NCBI GenBank assembly: GCA_022843145.1
Contig: JALHOF010000006.1
Span: 1-64,000 of the forward strand
From: Hyphomicrobium sp.
GTDB taxonomy: Bacteria; Pseudomonadota; Alphaproteobacteria; Rhizobiales; Hyphomicrobiaceae
Direction of reading: 5' to 3'
DNA: 64,000 bases
Each line of letters begins with the position of its first letter. Within the stretch, counting starts at the first letter, position 1. A program made the position numbers and the translations under genes. This document shows positions 49,561 to 58,713 of this stretch, piece by piece. The notes beneath the pieces were generated by a model. It did not search any database and was not told the DNA's origin. It saw only the letters and a program-made list of their open reading frames with translations.

Positions 49561-50781
49561 GTGAATTGGCGGGCCATCTTGGGTCTGGTATCTGTCGGCA
49601 TCGAACTTGCCCGGGGGCGAAGGGTGACCAAACTGTTCTGGATGGACCGCGATACGGCGACACCCGATACGGGATTGCCGGTTCTTCCTCCGCGAAACGC
49701 GGTGATCGAGCTTGCGGTCATGGTGCTCGCGATCGTCGCGATCGATTGGCTACTGCCGGACCAGGGGCTGTCGGACATCGGTCCTAATCCGTATTGGTTG
49801 CCGGTGCTGGTGATGAGCCTGCACTACGGAACCGTCAGCGGGCTTCTTGCCGCGGGCATCGGCATCGCAATGACAATGTTGCCCGGCATTCCAGAGCAAG
49901 GGGTCGGCGAGAACCATTTCGCCTTTCTGCTCCGCATCTGGGCACAGCCGATTCTGTGGATTGCCGTCGCGGTGCTACTCGGCCAGTTCCGCATCCGGCA
50001 GATCTCGGCCAAGCGCGAACTGGCGCGTCAGGTGCAGGAATTGACATCTCAGCGCCAGGCGCTGGCCGACTACGCGACGAACCTGCGGTTGCGATGTGAG
50101 GTGGTCGAGCGCACGATCGCCGGCCGCGATAATTCCCCGCCCATCGAATTGCTCGCCGCGATGGCGGATCTCGGCCGTCCCGACCTCGACATGCCGCAAG
50201 CACTCTCGCGTTTGATGCAGTTGGCCGCGCCGGGCGCCGAAGCATCGGTGTATCTTCTCGATGGCGCATGGCTGCGGAAGGTCGCGGAAAGTGGTGCGGC
50301 AGGCGGCGCCGGACGCGCGGACGCATTCACCGCAGTGCACCCGCTCTATCGCGCGATCGTCGAGAGGGGCGAGGCGTTGAGCGTGCTCGATGCAGGGCAG
50401 GAGAAAGTGCTCGGGGAAGAAGGGGTGGCTGCTGTTCCGATCCGCTCGGACGGTGCGGCGTGCGCTGGAATGTTGAAGCTCGATCGTGCAGCAGCCGGCG
50501 ACCTTGGAAGCGAGACACTGCGCGCCCTGGAAGGCATCGCATTGGTTCTTGCGCACCGTCTTCAGGCGGCCCCCGTTGCCGCGTTTTCGCGCGGCGCGAA
50601 AACGGCGGGCGATGCTGCGTCGGATGAAAAGGCCGGAGCGGGCACCGTGCGCGCATTCTTCAACCGTACGTCGACATGGCTGCGGCGGCCGGGCGGGTCT
50701 TCGGACGAAAGTCCTGAATCCAGCAGTTCGCTGGCTGGCAGCGATGCCGCCATTTCAACCCAGACTCGGACGGCGCGGTGA
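49561..50781 (+). CDS. pelD: PelD-like membrane GAF protein without GGDEF domain
   Basis: About 406 residues. Membrane helices (ELAVMVLAIVAIDWLLPD; YWLPVLVMSLHYGTVSGLLA; the region ending PILWIAVAVLLGQFRIRQI) are followed by a coiled-coil linker (LARQVQELTSQRQALADYAT) and a GAF-like domain (about 195-335: LSRLMQLAAPGAEASVYLLD, AVPIRSDGAACAGMLKLDR). The tail is low complexity. The degenerate GGDEF domain with its RxxD c-di-GMP site, found in P. aeruginosa PelD (455 residues), is not visible. The start is uncertain: GTG 49561 (overlapping the stop of a 14-codon frame from 49520), GTG 49624 or ATG 49642. Confidence 0.8.
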   Translation: MNWRAILGLVSVGIELARGRRVTKLFWMDRDTATPDTGLPVLPPRNAVIELAVMVLAIVAIDWLLPDQGLSDIGPNPYWLPVLVMSLHYGTVSGLLAAGIGIAMTMLPGIPEQGVGENHFAFLLRIWAQPILWIAVAVLLGQFRIRQISAKRELARQVQELTSQRQALADYATNLRLRCEVVERTIAGRDNSPPIELLAAMADLGRPDLDMPQALSRLMQLAAPGAEASVYLLDGAWLRKVAESGAAGGAGRADAFTAVHPLYRAIVERGEALSVLDAGQEKVLGEEGVAAVPIRSDGAACAGMLKLDRAAAGDLGSETLRALEGIALVLAHRLQAAPVAAFSRGAKTAGDAASDEKAGAGTVRAFFNRTSTWLRRPGGSSDESPESSSSLAGSDAAISTQTRTAR

Positions 50782-50782
50782 C

Positions 50783-51742
50783 ATGTCGGCTGCACGCACC
50801 GCCATCGTCGGGGATCCACCCATAGCCGCCTCTGGCGTCCAGCCAAGTGCGCTGGCGCATGACGCGGAGTCGACGCTCTGGACGACGCTTGCCGCGCTTG
50901 CGGCAGCGGAAGCCGTGCTCGCATTCGCTCACCTTTTTATCGGTCTGGGTCTGGTCCCTGTCGCACTCCTTCATTTCCTAGTCGTCGGCATTGCAGCCCA
51001 TCAGCTGCTGACCGAACAGCACGCAGGAACTGACGTGACGGCGCGCGCTTTGATGGTGTTCGCCATTGCCGCGGCCGGGCCGATCGGTGCACTCGCTGGC
51101 GGGTTGTTCGCGCGGGCGTCGATGCAGCCGCCGATACCTAGCCCGCTGCTCGATGAATGGTACCGGCGCATTGCGCTCTCTTCGGAAATCGATCCCGTGA
51201 CGGAGCTCTGCGACAACGTCGCGAGCGGCCGCACCATGAATCTCGCGTCCCCGATCCCACAGTCCTTCTTGTCGGTCATGGTGTCCGGCGCCATTGCCGA
51301 TCAACAGACCGCGCTCGGCCTGATCGCCCGCCGCTTTCATCCCGACTATCTGCCGGCGCTGGCTCGCGCGCTCCGAAGCCCTGAACCGGTCATTCGCGTG
51401 CAGGCGGCGGCTGTGGTCGCGCGGATCCGTGACGAGCTGCAACAACGCGTGCGCGCGAACATCGCCGCATTTGAAGATCCTGCACGACCGGAGAATGCGG
51501 CGACGCTGTTGAATGAGCTGGAGAAGGCGGTCGAGTCGGGTCTACTCGACGAAACGGATCGGCTGCTTGCCGAGGCCATCATTGCGCGGGAAGGGGCGGG
51601 CCCAGAGAATGCAGCAGCTGGTCGTCATCGCGGATACAAGGCTCTCCGCGTGACACGCCGAAGGCGGCGCATCGCCCGCAAGGGCGCGTACCGCGTTCGC
51701 AGCTTGCGCCGCGGGACCCTGACAGTGACCAACGCCGAATGA
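50783..51742 (+). CDS. pelE: PelE-like membrane protein
   Basis: A 319-residue protein with two or three N-terminal membrane helices (LAALAAAEAVLAFAHLFIGL, VALLHFLVVGIAAHQLL, ARALMVFAIAAAGPIGALAG), then a helical cytoplasmic region (FLSVMVSGAIADQQTALGLI, PDYLPALARALRSPEPVIRV) rich in TPR/HEAT-like helices, and a very basic tail. PelE in other species has two helices plus TPRs and pairs with PelD. Assignment rests on this layout and its slot between pelD and pelF. It starts one base after the pelD stop and overlaps pelF by four bases. Confidence 0.78.
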   Translation: MSAARTAIVGDPPIAASGVQPSALAHDAESTLWTTLAALAAAEAVLAFAHLFIGLGLVPVALLHFLVVGIAAHQLLTEQHAGTDVTARALMVFAIAAAGPIGALAGGLFARASMQPPIPSPLLDEWYRRIALSSEIDPVTELCDNVASGRTMNLASPIPQSFLSVMVSGAIADQQTALGLIARRFHPDYLPALARALRSPEPVIRVQAAAVVARIRDELQQRVRANIAAFEDPARPENAATLLNELEKAVESGLLDETDRLLAEAIIAREGAGPENAAAGRHRGYKALRVTRRRRRIARKGAYRVRSLRRGTLTVTNAE

Positions 51743-53277
51743 CCGCGACGCCACCACCGCCCACGGGTCCATCGTCGAACGATGCCGACATCTGCATCCT
51801 TGTCGAGGGCTGCTACCCTTACGTTCCAGGCGGCGTCTCATCGTGGATCGATTGGCTGATCCGGTCACAGCCGGATACGTCGTTCTCGATCGTCGCTTTG
51901 TGGCCCCGCCCGACCGATCAGAAGCCGCGCTATCAACTTCCGCCCAACGTCATCTCGTTCCACCACGTCTTCCTTCAGGACTTCGGTGCGGCGCCGCGAA
52001 CGCAACTTGCCATTCCGCCCGGCGTCAGCGAACTGGGACAGGCGCTCAACCGGCTGACGACCCAAGGTGGCGTCGAAGCGCTGTGGGATGTCACGATGCG
52101 GTTGCGGGAGATGAAGAAGCATGTGCCGCTGCCTGTGCTGTTCAATTCGCCCGTTGCGTGGCGTCTTGTGCAAGACATGTACGCCGCCGAGATGCCTTAT
52201 GGTTCGTTCCTGCACTATTTCTGGGCCTGGCGCGCGCTCCTCGGCGGCCTGTTCGCCACACTCGAATTCGAGCTGCCACGCGCACGGGTGTACCATACGA
52301 TTTCGACGGGCTATGCTGGCGTGCTCGCCGCGCGCGCGGCCATCGAAACAGGTCGGCCCATGCTGCTGACCGAGCATGGGATCTACACGAACGAGCGCCG
52401 TGTCGAGTTGTTGATGGCCGATTGGGTGGCGGACATCGTCGACAAGGGCCACATGCTCGACGATCCCCGCTTCGACCTTCGCGACATGTGGGTGCGCGCA
52501 TTCGAGGCCTACGCGCGGACGTGCTACGAGGCGTCGTCCGAAGTCGTCACGCTTTATCGCGACAATCAGCGGCTACAGACGGCGTTGGGCGCGGATACCG
52601 CAAGGCTGCGCGTCATCGCTAACGGTATCGACGTGCGCAAGTTCGCGGGGCTGCCTCGCGCCTCCGAGACCGATCCGCCGACGATGGCGCTGATTGGCCG
52701 GGTCGTGCCGATCAAGGACATTCAAACTTTCATCGCTGCCGCGAAACTCGTGCGCGATCGCATTCCGAACCTCCGCGCTTGGGTGATCGGCCCGACCGAC
52801 GAGGACGAGGCATATTTCGCCGAATGCCGCGCGCTGGTCGCCCGGCTAGGGCTCGAGGAAACCGTGAAATTCACCGGCGCTGTCAACATCGTCGACTATC
52901 TGCCGAAAGTGCACGTCGCCGTACTCACGTCGCTCAGTGAAAGCCAGCCACTCGTCGTCCTCGAGGCCGGTGCCGCGGGTATCCCCTTCGTCGCCACCAA
53001 TGCCGGCTCTTGTCGCGAGATCATCGAGGGGCGCCCCGACGAGGTGCCGCAATTCGGTGCCGGCGGGATAGTCACCGACCTCGTTGCACCCGATCAGATC
53101 GCGGCCGCCGTTGTCGCATTGCTGTTGCATCCGGATCGCCGCGAGAAGGCGGGTGATGCACTCCGCGCCCGGGTCGAAACGTACTACACATCGGAACAAG
53201 CGGCTGGCGCCTACGCCGAACTCTACCAGAATCTGGTGCTTGCTCCATCCTGGGGCGCTGGTCAGGAGGCCATCTGA
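51739..53277 (+). CDS. pelF: PelF-type GT4 glycosyltransferase
   Basis: A 512-residue cytoplasmic GT-B glycosyltransferase, the probable Pel polymerase. The N-terminus DADICILVEGCYPYVPGGVSSWIDWLI is diagnostic for PelF. Further landmarks: TEHGIYTNERR, RLRVIANGIDV, MALIGRVVPIKDIQTFI, VKFTGAVNIVDYLPKVHVAV and the E-x7-E region SESQPLVVLEAGAAGIPFVA. UDP-sugar (UDP-GalNAc or UDP-GlcNAc) use is inferred from the Pel literature. Four-base overlaps upstream and a one-base gap downstream tie it tightly to pelE and pelG. Confidence 0.93.
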   Translation: MTATPPPPTGPSSNDADICILVEGCYPYVPGGVSSWIDWLIRSQPDTSFSIVALWPRPTDQKPRYQLPPNVISFHHVFLQDFGAAPRTQLAIPPGVSELGQALNRLTTQGGVEALWDVTMRLREMKKHVPLPVLFNSPVAWRLVQDMYAAEMPYGSFLHYFWAWRALLGGLFATLEFELPRARVYHTISTGYAGVLAARAAIETGRPMLLTEHGIYTNERRVELLMADWVADIVDKGHMLDDPRFDLRDMWVRAFEAYARTCYEASSEVVTLYRDNQRLQTALGADTARLRVIANGIDVRKFAGLPRASETDPPTMALIGRVVPIKDIQTFIAAAKLVRDRIPNLRAWVIGPTDEDEAYFAECRALVARLGLEETVKFTGAVNIVDYLPKVHVAVLTSLSESQPLVVLEAGAAGIPFVATNAGSCREIIEGRPDEVPQFGAGGIVTDLVAPDQIAAAVVALLLHPDRREKAGDALRARVETYYTSEQAAGAYAELYQNLVLAPSWGAGQEAI

Positions 53278-53278
53278 A

Positions 53279-54739
53279 ATGGCAGGCATCGGCTTCGAAC
53301 TGCGGCGGCTGAGCCGCCAGGAGACGCTATCGTCACTTGCCTCGGCCTTTGGTCACGCAGCGGTCGTCGCCGCCGGACCTTGGCTGTTCACGATCTTCAG
53401 CCTCGCGTTGATCACGCTGACGGTCGAACGCATCGTCGGTCTCGACAATTTGGCCAACTTCCGCATCATCATCATCTACGCGTTCGCAACATCGCTGGTG
53501 TTGACGGCTCCGATCACCATCGTCGCCACGCGTCTCGTCGCCGACGCCCTGTGGCTGAAGGATCTGCGGCCCGTCCGTTCGCTGCTCCTTGGCGCGTATG
53601 CAATCGCGCTCGCCGTGGTCACGCCGATCACGCTGGTCTTGGCGCTGGTGTTTTCCGTCCCGTCCGGGCTCGCGCTGGTGCTGACCGCAATGTCGTTGAC
53701 CGTCGCGTTGATCTGGATCGCGCTGAGCTTCTGCGGTGCGGTGCGCGACTATCGCGGTGTCACGCTCTCTTTCTTCAACGGGCTGATCGTCTCGCTCATT
53801 CTCAGCATAGTCGCGGCACTCGCGGGAGCCGGGCCGCGCGGCATGGCTTGGGGCTTCCTGTTCGGCTTGATGTTGATCCTGCTCGGACTGACCAAGCGCG
53901 TGCTGGTCACGTTCCCACATCCTGCGTTGCGGTTGCGCGATGGCATCGATGCGATGCTCGCGGGTACGATTCGATACCAGCTGTTGGCTATCGGCGCACT
54001 TGCCGGCACGGCGGCGGTCTGGGTCGACAAGTGGGTATTCTGGCTGTCGTCAACCGGTGAACGCGTCGACGCGGGTCTAATACATGCGCCACTCTATGAT
54101 AGTGCGATGTTCATTGCGTCGCTGGTCATCATTCCGTCGTTGGCGCAATTCGTGATGCGGCTCGAAACCGGCTTCTTCGACCGCTACCAGCACTACTATG
54201 GCACCATCAAGTCACATGGTACGATTGCCCAGATCGAAGCGTCGCGAACTCGGCTCAAGGGCGATACGCTCGATCACCTCGTGCTCATCACAATCGCCCA
54301 CGTAGGGATCTGTGCCGTGCTCGTGCTTCTGGCGCCGGCGATCGTTGACCTGCTCAATCTTCAATACAGGCAGATCGCGATCTTGCGCTATGGCGCGCTC
54401 GGCTCGGTCTTCCAGTTCATCTTCATCGCATCGACGTCGATGCTGCTGTTCTTCGATCGGCGGCGTTTGTTCGTGGCCTTGCAGGTGGCATTCCTGCTGC
54501 TCAATCTCGGCCTCTCGATCGCCAGCGTCGCCGGAGGCGAGGACTACTACGGCGCCGGCTATTTCATGGCCTGTCTGATCGCAAGCCTCGCAGCTTACGT
54601 CGCCGCCGAGCGGACGTTCGCGAACCTCAATTATCTGACCTTCATCGGCAACAATCCTTCGATCGAAGCGTCGAGCTCGGAACGGGACAAGCAGCGCGGC
54701 TGGCGACCGGCCTTCATGCTTCGAAGGTCTCGTAGTTGA
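53279..54739 (+). CDS. pelG: PelG-type polysaccharide transporter
   Basis: A 486-residue MOP-superfamily (Wzx-like) membrane protein with about 12 helices that, with PelD, PelE and PelF, moves the polymer across the inner membrane. The N-terminus MAGIGFELRRLSRQETLSSL and AVVAAGPWLFTIFSLALI are typical of PelG, as are DKWVFWLSSTGERVDAGLIH and MRLETGFFDRYQHYYGTI. ATG 53279 begins at the pelF stop. Its last 26 bases overlap the convergent gene on the other strand. Confidence 0.93.
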   Translation: MAGIGFELRRLSRQETLSSLASAFGHAAVVAAGPWLFTIFSLALITLTVERIVGLDNLANFRIIIIYAFATSLVLTAPITIVATRLVADALWLKDLRPVRSLLLGAYAIALAVVTPITLVLALVFSVPSGLALVLTAMSLTVALIWIALSFCGAVRDYRGVTLSFFNGLIVSLILSIVAALAGAGPRGMAWGFLFGLMLILLGLTKRVLVTFPHPALRLRDGIDAMLAGTIRYQLLAIGALAGTAAVWVDKWVFWLSSTGERVDAGLIHAPLYDSAMFIASLVIIPSLAQFVMRLETGFFDRYQHYYGTIKSHGTIAQIEASRTRLKGDTLDHLVLITIAHVGICAVLVLLAPAIVDLLNLQYRQIAILRYGALGSVFQFIFIASTSMLLFFDRRRLFVALQVAFLLLNLGLSIASVAGGEDYYGAGYFMACLIASLAAYVAAERTFANLNYLTFIGNNPSIEASSSERDKQRGWRPAFMLRRSRS

Positions 54740-56183
54740 GACGATCGAGTTCGCGATCTTTCGGCGCGATATATAGAACGTACCCGGCATCGGCAGTGTA
54801 CCGAGCTGCCTCGGCAATCTTCGCTGGATCGTCGAGGTACTCGACAACGAATACGGGCTTCCCTGCAGATTTCGCGAGGTCGAGAAACTTGCGCGCCTCC
54901 GCCACTTCGGCCTTGGCGTTCTTCCGCTGTGGGCCGTTCAGGCCGTACAGCAATTCTTCCTTGGCGACAGCGTCGATCGACATGCGCAGCGCTTCGTGCT
55001 CCAGCAGGTTCTCGGCATTCTGCATGACGACAAGGAAGCCCGGTGCTTTGGACTTTGCGTGGCGGGTCAAGTCGACGACGAAGCGCACCATGTCACCTTC
55101 GAGATCAGGGCGCGTCTTGGCGGCTTTTTTCTCGCGATCCTCAAGATCCTCGAACACGTCGCACTTGTCGAGATAGACACCGTCGAATCCTGCCGCGATG
55201 ATCTTGTCGAGATAACTTTGCGCTGTGCCGCACATCAGGCGTTGCCAGCCGGGATCCCAGAAGCAAACTGCAAAGTTTTCGTCCCAGTCGGGGTTTTCAG
55301 AGAGTAGCCAGTCTGGCTTTGCCGTCTTCCAGCTGGGATCCCAATAGTAGCGGTAGCTCTCTGCCTCGCCGATCGACAGATAGGCGAGGACGCGGCGGCG
55401 CTCACCGTTTGGCTTCTGCTTGAGTCTGTCGAGGTCATTGGCGCGCAACGCGGTCTCGTCAGAACCGTCGCGCGAATAATCGACGACGAGGAGGTCGAAT
55501 GGCGCTGCCGCGGCGTGCGCAAGGTCGAACTTCTGAAGCTGGTAACCCCAGCTCGTGGCATTCGCGAGGATATTGCCGGTCTTGCGGGTGACGGGACCGC
55601 GCGTCGATGTGGAGGGTGCCGCGGTTGGTGTGCTGGCCGGGTGCGGGTTCCTTTCAGGCGCTGCCGCAGGACGCGCTGCGCCACCGGCCGCAGCAGGCGG
55701 TGGCGCGGCTGACGACGGCTTACGTGCGACGTCTCGGGGGATGGGTGATTGTCCATTGGCGCCCGCGGCGGCAGGCGGGGGAGTGACACCTGGACGGCGC
55801 GGGGACGTGCTGTTGACGTTATTGGTCGTTGTCGGAGCTTCTGCTGCGCGCGGTCCTGCTTGGGCAGCGGGTGGCCGCGCCGACGGCGACCGCGGTTTTG
55901 AGGGTTGCTCGGAACCGGTTCCGCTGGGCATGGGGATCTCTCCGGGCGAGCGGCCGGCGTGAGGATTGGCGCCGGCGAGGGCCGGCGGTGGCGGGGTTGA
56001 CGGTAACGGCGGGCGGCGCATGGGCTTGGTGGCTTCGGCGCGGGTCTCCATGGGCGCTGCCGTGATCTCCGGTGACGAGGGAGGAGCGGCGCTCCAGGTC
56101 CGCCACAGCCACCACGCCAAGACCAGCAGGAGCAAGATGGCGGCGATCCAAAGCAAGTTCGTCCAGGTGGTCATGCCGTCCAT
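54714..56183 (-). CDS. MJ1477/TM1410 (GH114-like) family protein, membrane-anchored
   Basis: A 489-residue protein. One N-terminal helix (LLWIAAILLLLVLAWWLWRT) is followed by a Pro/Ala-rich linker (about 35-200) and a TIM-barrel-like domain (about 205-489). Family signatures: SWGYQLQKFDL, FDLLVVDYSRDGS, VLAYLSIGEAESYRYYWD, GFDGVYLDKCDVFED, FLVVMQNAENLL and PVFVVEYLDD. Relatives include endo-alpha-1,4-polygalactosaminidase, and the PelA hydrolase domain shares this superfamily. Hydrolysis of a galactosamine-rich polymer is inferred. Start ATG 56183 or 56174. It converges on pelG with a 26-base overlap. Confidence 0.83.
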   Translation of the reverse strand: MDGMTTWTNLLWIAAILLLLVLAWWLWRTWSAAPPSSPEITAAPMETRAEATKPMRRPPLPSTPPPPALAGANPHAGRSPGEIPMPSGTGSEQPSKPRSPSARPPAAQAGPRAAEAPTTTNNVNSTSPRRPGVTPPPAAAGANGQSPIPRDVARKPSSAAPPPAAAGGAARPAAAPERNPHPASTPTAAPSTSTRGPVTRKTGNILANATSWGYQLQKFDLAHAAAAPFDLLVVDYSRDGSDETALRANDLDRLKQKPNGERRRVLAYLSIGEAESYRYYWDPSWKTAKPDWLLSENPDWDENFAVCFWDPGWQRLMCGTAQSYLDKIIAAGFDGVYLDKCDVFEDLEDREKKAAKTRPDLEGDMVRFVVDLTRHAKSKAPGFLVVMQNAENLLEHEALRMSIDAVAKEELLYGLNGPQRKNAKAEVAEARKFLDLAKSAGKPVFVVEYLDDPAKIAEAARYTADAGYVLYIAPKDRELDRLNYETFEA

Positions 56184-56252
56184 CCGTGATCGAGGTGTCG
56201 TCGAACGTACCGCGCCCTTCCCCGGCGGGGATAGCGATGCTTCACGGCGTCA

Positions 56253-57260
56253 TTACTTCCGGCCGGACGGGGTGTCGATGACGGATGCGGGCGCAATCGG
56301 ATTGTGCAGTGATCCGAGCGATCGCTCGCCGTTCAAAAAGACGAATCCCTCGCGCGCCGCGAGCCGTGACGCTGTCGCGGAATGCTTGGCGTCGTCGAGG
56401 TATTCGACAAGGAAGACCGGGAGGCCCGCCGCCTTGGCGCGGCGCAGGTTGGCGAGCGTATCGTGCACCATCGCGGGCGGATTGGGGCGGGCGTCATGCT
56501 CGACGCCGAACAGCAGATCCTCTTTGGCCAGTCCGTCGAGCGTGGCACGGAGCGTGGCGTCGGCGAGCAATTCCTCGGCGTTTTGCATCACGACGAGAAA
56601 GGCCGGATCGTCGCGGCGGGCGGCGGCGGCGAGGTCGCGGATGAAGCGGAGCATGTCGGCGCGCGCGCCGGGTCGTTCGTGCAGCAACTCGTGATAAACA
56701 TCTGCACGATCGAGATAAATTCCGTCGAAGCCTTGTGCCTTGATGCGGGCGAGGTAGGTGTCGACGCCGGAGAAGATGTGCGCCTGCCAGCCGGGCTCCC
56801 AGAAGCGCGCGCGCCAGTTGCCGTCCCAGCGGTCGTTGGCGGTCGAGAGCCAGCTCGGCGCGCGGCCGGCGTCGTACCAGTCCTGCTGCCAATAGAAGCG
56901 GTAGCGCTCGGCCTCGCCAATGGAAAGATAAGCAAGAGCAAGGCGTTGCGTGCCGCCGGGGCGCGACTTCATCAGTCGCACTTCGTCGCGCGTGTACTCG
57001 CGGACGAAGCGGCGATTGGCCGATATCGCATGGTCCAGGACGACCATGTCGAAGGGGGAAGCAGCGACTTCGGCGGGGTCGATGAGGCGCAGTTGATAGC
57101 CCCATGAACGGACGGACATGAGGCGGTTGCGGCGGGCGCTGCGACTGGCCGCATCAACGCCAGCCCGCACAGACCCTTCGCTCGCCGCAAACGACGGTGC
57201 GGGCGACTGAAAACAAACGAGAATCGCTGTGGCGACGAGCAGTCGGAGCGGCCGGATCAC
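56253..57260 (-). CDS. MJ1477/TM1410 (GH114-like) family protein, exported
   Basis: A 335-residue paralog of its two neighbours. From GTG 57260 it has a textbook signal peptide (IRPLRLLVATAILVCFQSPA, PSFA then ASEG). The domain carries SVRSWGYQLRLIDPAE, FDMVVLDHAI, LALAYLSIGEAERYRFYWQQ, GFDGIYLDRADVYHELL, FLVVMQNAEELL and PVFLVEYLDD. The linker seen in the previous paralog is absent. An ATG at 57389 in the same frame would put the signal segment in the middle, so GTG is preferred despite a weak ribosome-binding site. Confidence 0.8.
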   Translation of the reverse strand: MIRPLRLLVATAILVCFQSPAPSFAASEGSVRAGVDAASRSARRNRLMSVRSWGYQLRLIDPAEVAASPFDMVVLDHAISANRRFVREYTRDEVRLMKSRPGGTQRLALAYLSIGEAERYRFYWQQDWYDAGRAPSWLSTANDRWDGNWRARFWEPGWQAHIFSGVDTYLARIKAQGFDGIYLDRADVYHELLHERPGARADMLRFIRDLAAAARRDDPAFLVVMQNAEELLADATLRATLDGLAKEDLLFGVEHDARPNPPAMVHDTLANLRRAKAAGLPVFLVEYLDDAKHSATASRLAAREGFVFLNGERSLGSLHNPIAPASVIDTPSGRK

Positions 57261-57417
57261 GGGCCGGTTCCACGGTCGGATCGAGGCTGCGGAAACACGT
57301 TCATGAACATGCCTTTTCTCGACATGAAGGCCGGCTGCCCGCGGGCATGAGTCTTGGTTCTGGAAGCATGGCCATGCGGCGGAAACCATCTTGTAAAATT
57401 TAGGCGCGCGCGGGAAC

Positions 57418-58581
57418 TCAGAAATTTATCCCCGGCAGCCAGAGTTTGCCGAGATCGCGCGGCCCGATGTAGGGGATGTAGCCCTCGGCCTCGATCCGCC
57501 GCTTGGCGTCCTGGATCTTGCCGCGGTCCTTGACGTAGTCGACGACGAACACCGGACGGCCCGCGGCCTTGGCGAGCTTCAAGTTGGCGAGTACGTCCTT
57601 CACGTAGCTCGCACTGTTGGCGCGTTCGGAATAGTCGACGCCATAGAAGAGGTCCTCCTTGGCGATGGCGTCGATCGCCTCGATCATCTTCTTATGCTCG
57701 AGCAGCTCTTCGGCGTTCTGCAGGATGACCATGAAGTGCGGGTTCTTTTTGCGCGCATGCGCGGCGAGGCGGGCGACGAACGCGACCATTTTGGCCTCCG
57801 CGTCGGGGCACTCCTTCTTGACTTCGCTGTAGACGTCGACGCGGTCGAGGTAGACGCCATCGAGGCCAAGCTCGATCAGCCGGTAGAGCGGGCTCAACTC
57901 GATGCTGTTGTAAACGCTCATGCCGTCGTCGTCGCCTAGGATGGTCTTCTGCCAGCCCTCGTTGCAGAAGCGGATGATGCGGTTGCCCTTCCACTGCGGG
58001 TTCTCGTGCATCAACCAGTCCGGTGCATCCTCGGTCATGTATTCGGCGGTAAAGTAGTCGGGCCGATAGTCTTCCGCCTCGCCGATGGAGAGATAGGAGA
58101 CGACGATCCGGCGGCTGCCGTCGGATTTCTTCTTGAGGGCGGCGACTTCGCCGGGCTGGAACGGTCGGTCCGCAGCGAGCCCTGTGGTCGCATCGACGAC
58201 GAGCAGATCGTAGGGCGAGCGTGCCGCCTCGTCGATCTTGAGGCCGTTGAGTTGATAGCCCCAGCTTTTCGCAGCGTTGATGCGGGCGAGACGCTCGGTG
58301 CGGGCGACGGCAGGCGCAACGGCCGGCGCGGATGAGCGCGAGGAAGGCTGAGCGACGGGGTCGGCGGCGCCGGCTGGCGGGTTTGGCGCGGGCGAGGATT
58401 GCGGGCGCTGCGCGGGCCGGGGAGCGGGCGGCGGCAGCGCCACGTCACCTTCGGATTTCGCCCAAACGGGATGCGGAACGACGGCGAGACCGAACGGCAC
58501 GATCGAGGCGCACGCGACGGTGATAGCCAGCCATGCCGCCCGTGCGCGGAGGCCGAACGACGGACTTGTGTGCGTTCGCAT
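57418..58581 (-). CDS. MJ1477/TM1410 (GH114-like) family protein, exported
   Basis: A 387-residue paralog, the first of three in transcription order. A signal peptide (AAWLAITVACASIVPFGLAV, ending VWA) and a short Pro/Ala-rich linker (about 48-95) lead into the domain: KSWGYQLNGLKIDEA, YDLLVVDATTG, IVVSYLSIGEAEDYRPDYF, GLDGVYLDRVDVYSEV, FMVILQNAEELLEHKK and PVFVVDYVKDRGK. VEYLDD is altered to VDYVKD relative to its siblings, which hints at functional divergence. The gap to the next paralog is 157 bases. Confidence 0.83.
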   Translation of the reverse strand: MRTHTSPSFGLRARAAWLAITVACASIVPFGLAVVPHPVWAKSEGDVALPPPAPRPAQRPQSSPAPNPPAGAADPVAQPSSRSSAPAVAPAVARTERLARINAAKSWGYQLNGLKIDEAARSPYDLLVVDATTGLAADRPFQPGEVAALKKKSDGSRRIVVSYLSIGEAEDYRPDYFTAEYMTEDAPDWLMHENPQWKGNRIIRFCNEGWQKTILGDDDGMSVYNSIELSPLYRLIELGLDGVYLDRVDVYSEVKKECPDAEAKMVAFVARLAAHARKKNPHFMVILQNAEELLEHKKMIEAIDAIAKEDLFYGVDYSERANSASYVKDVLANLKLAKAAGRPVFVVDYVKDRGKIQDAKRRIEAEGYIPYIGPRDLGKLWLPGINF

Positions 58582-58713
58582 GTGTGATCGGACCCGTCAG
58601 AGGCGCGGCCGAAAACCGGACCGCGCCGCGGAGGCTGCGTCGAGCCGGAGACAACGGTCCGTCATCGTCATGCCGGGAGGATCAAGCGGAAGTATGGCCA
58701 GAACCGACGAGCG

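Noticed and set aside
49520-49564. 14-codon frame in the pelB-pelD spacer as a pelC remnant
   Set aside because: Too short, no lipobox or signal peptide; it is only noted because its stop overlaps the GTG proposed for pelD.
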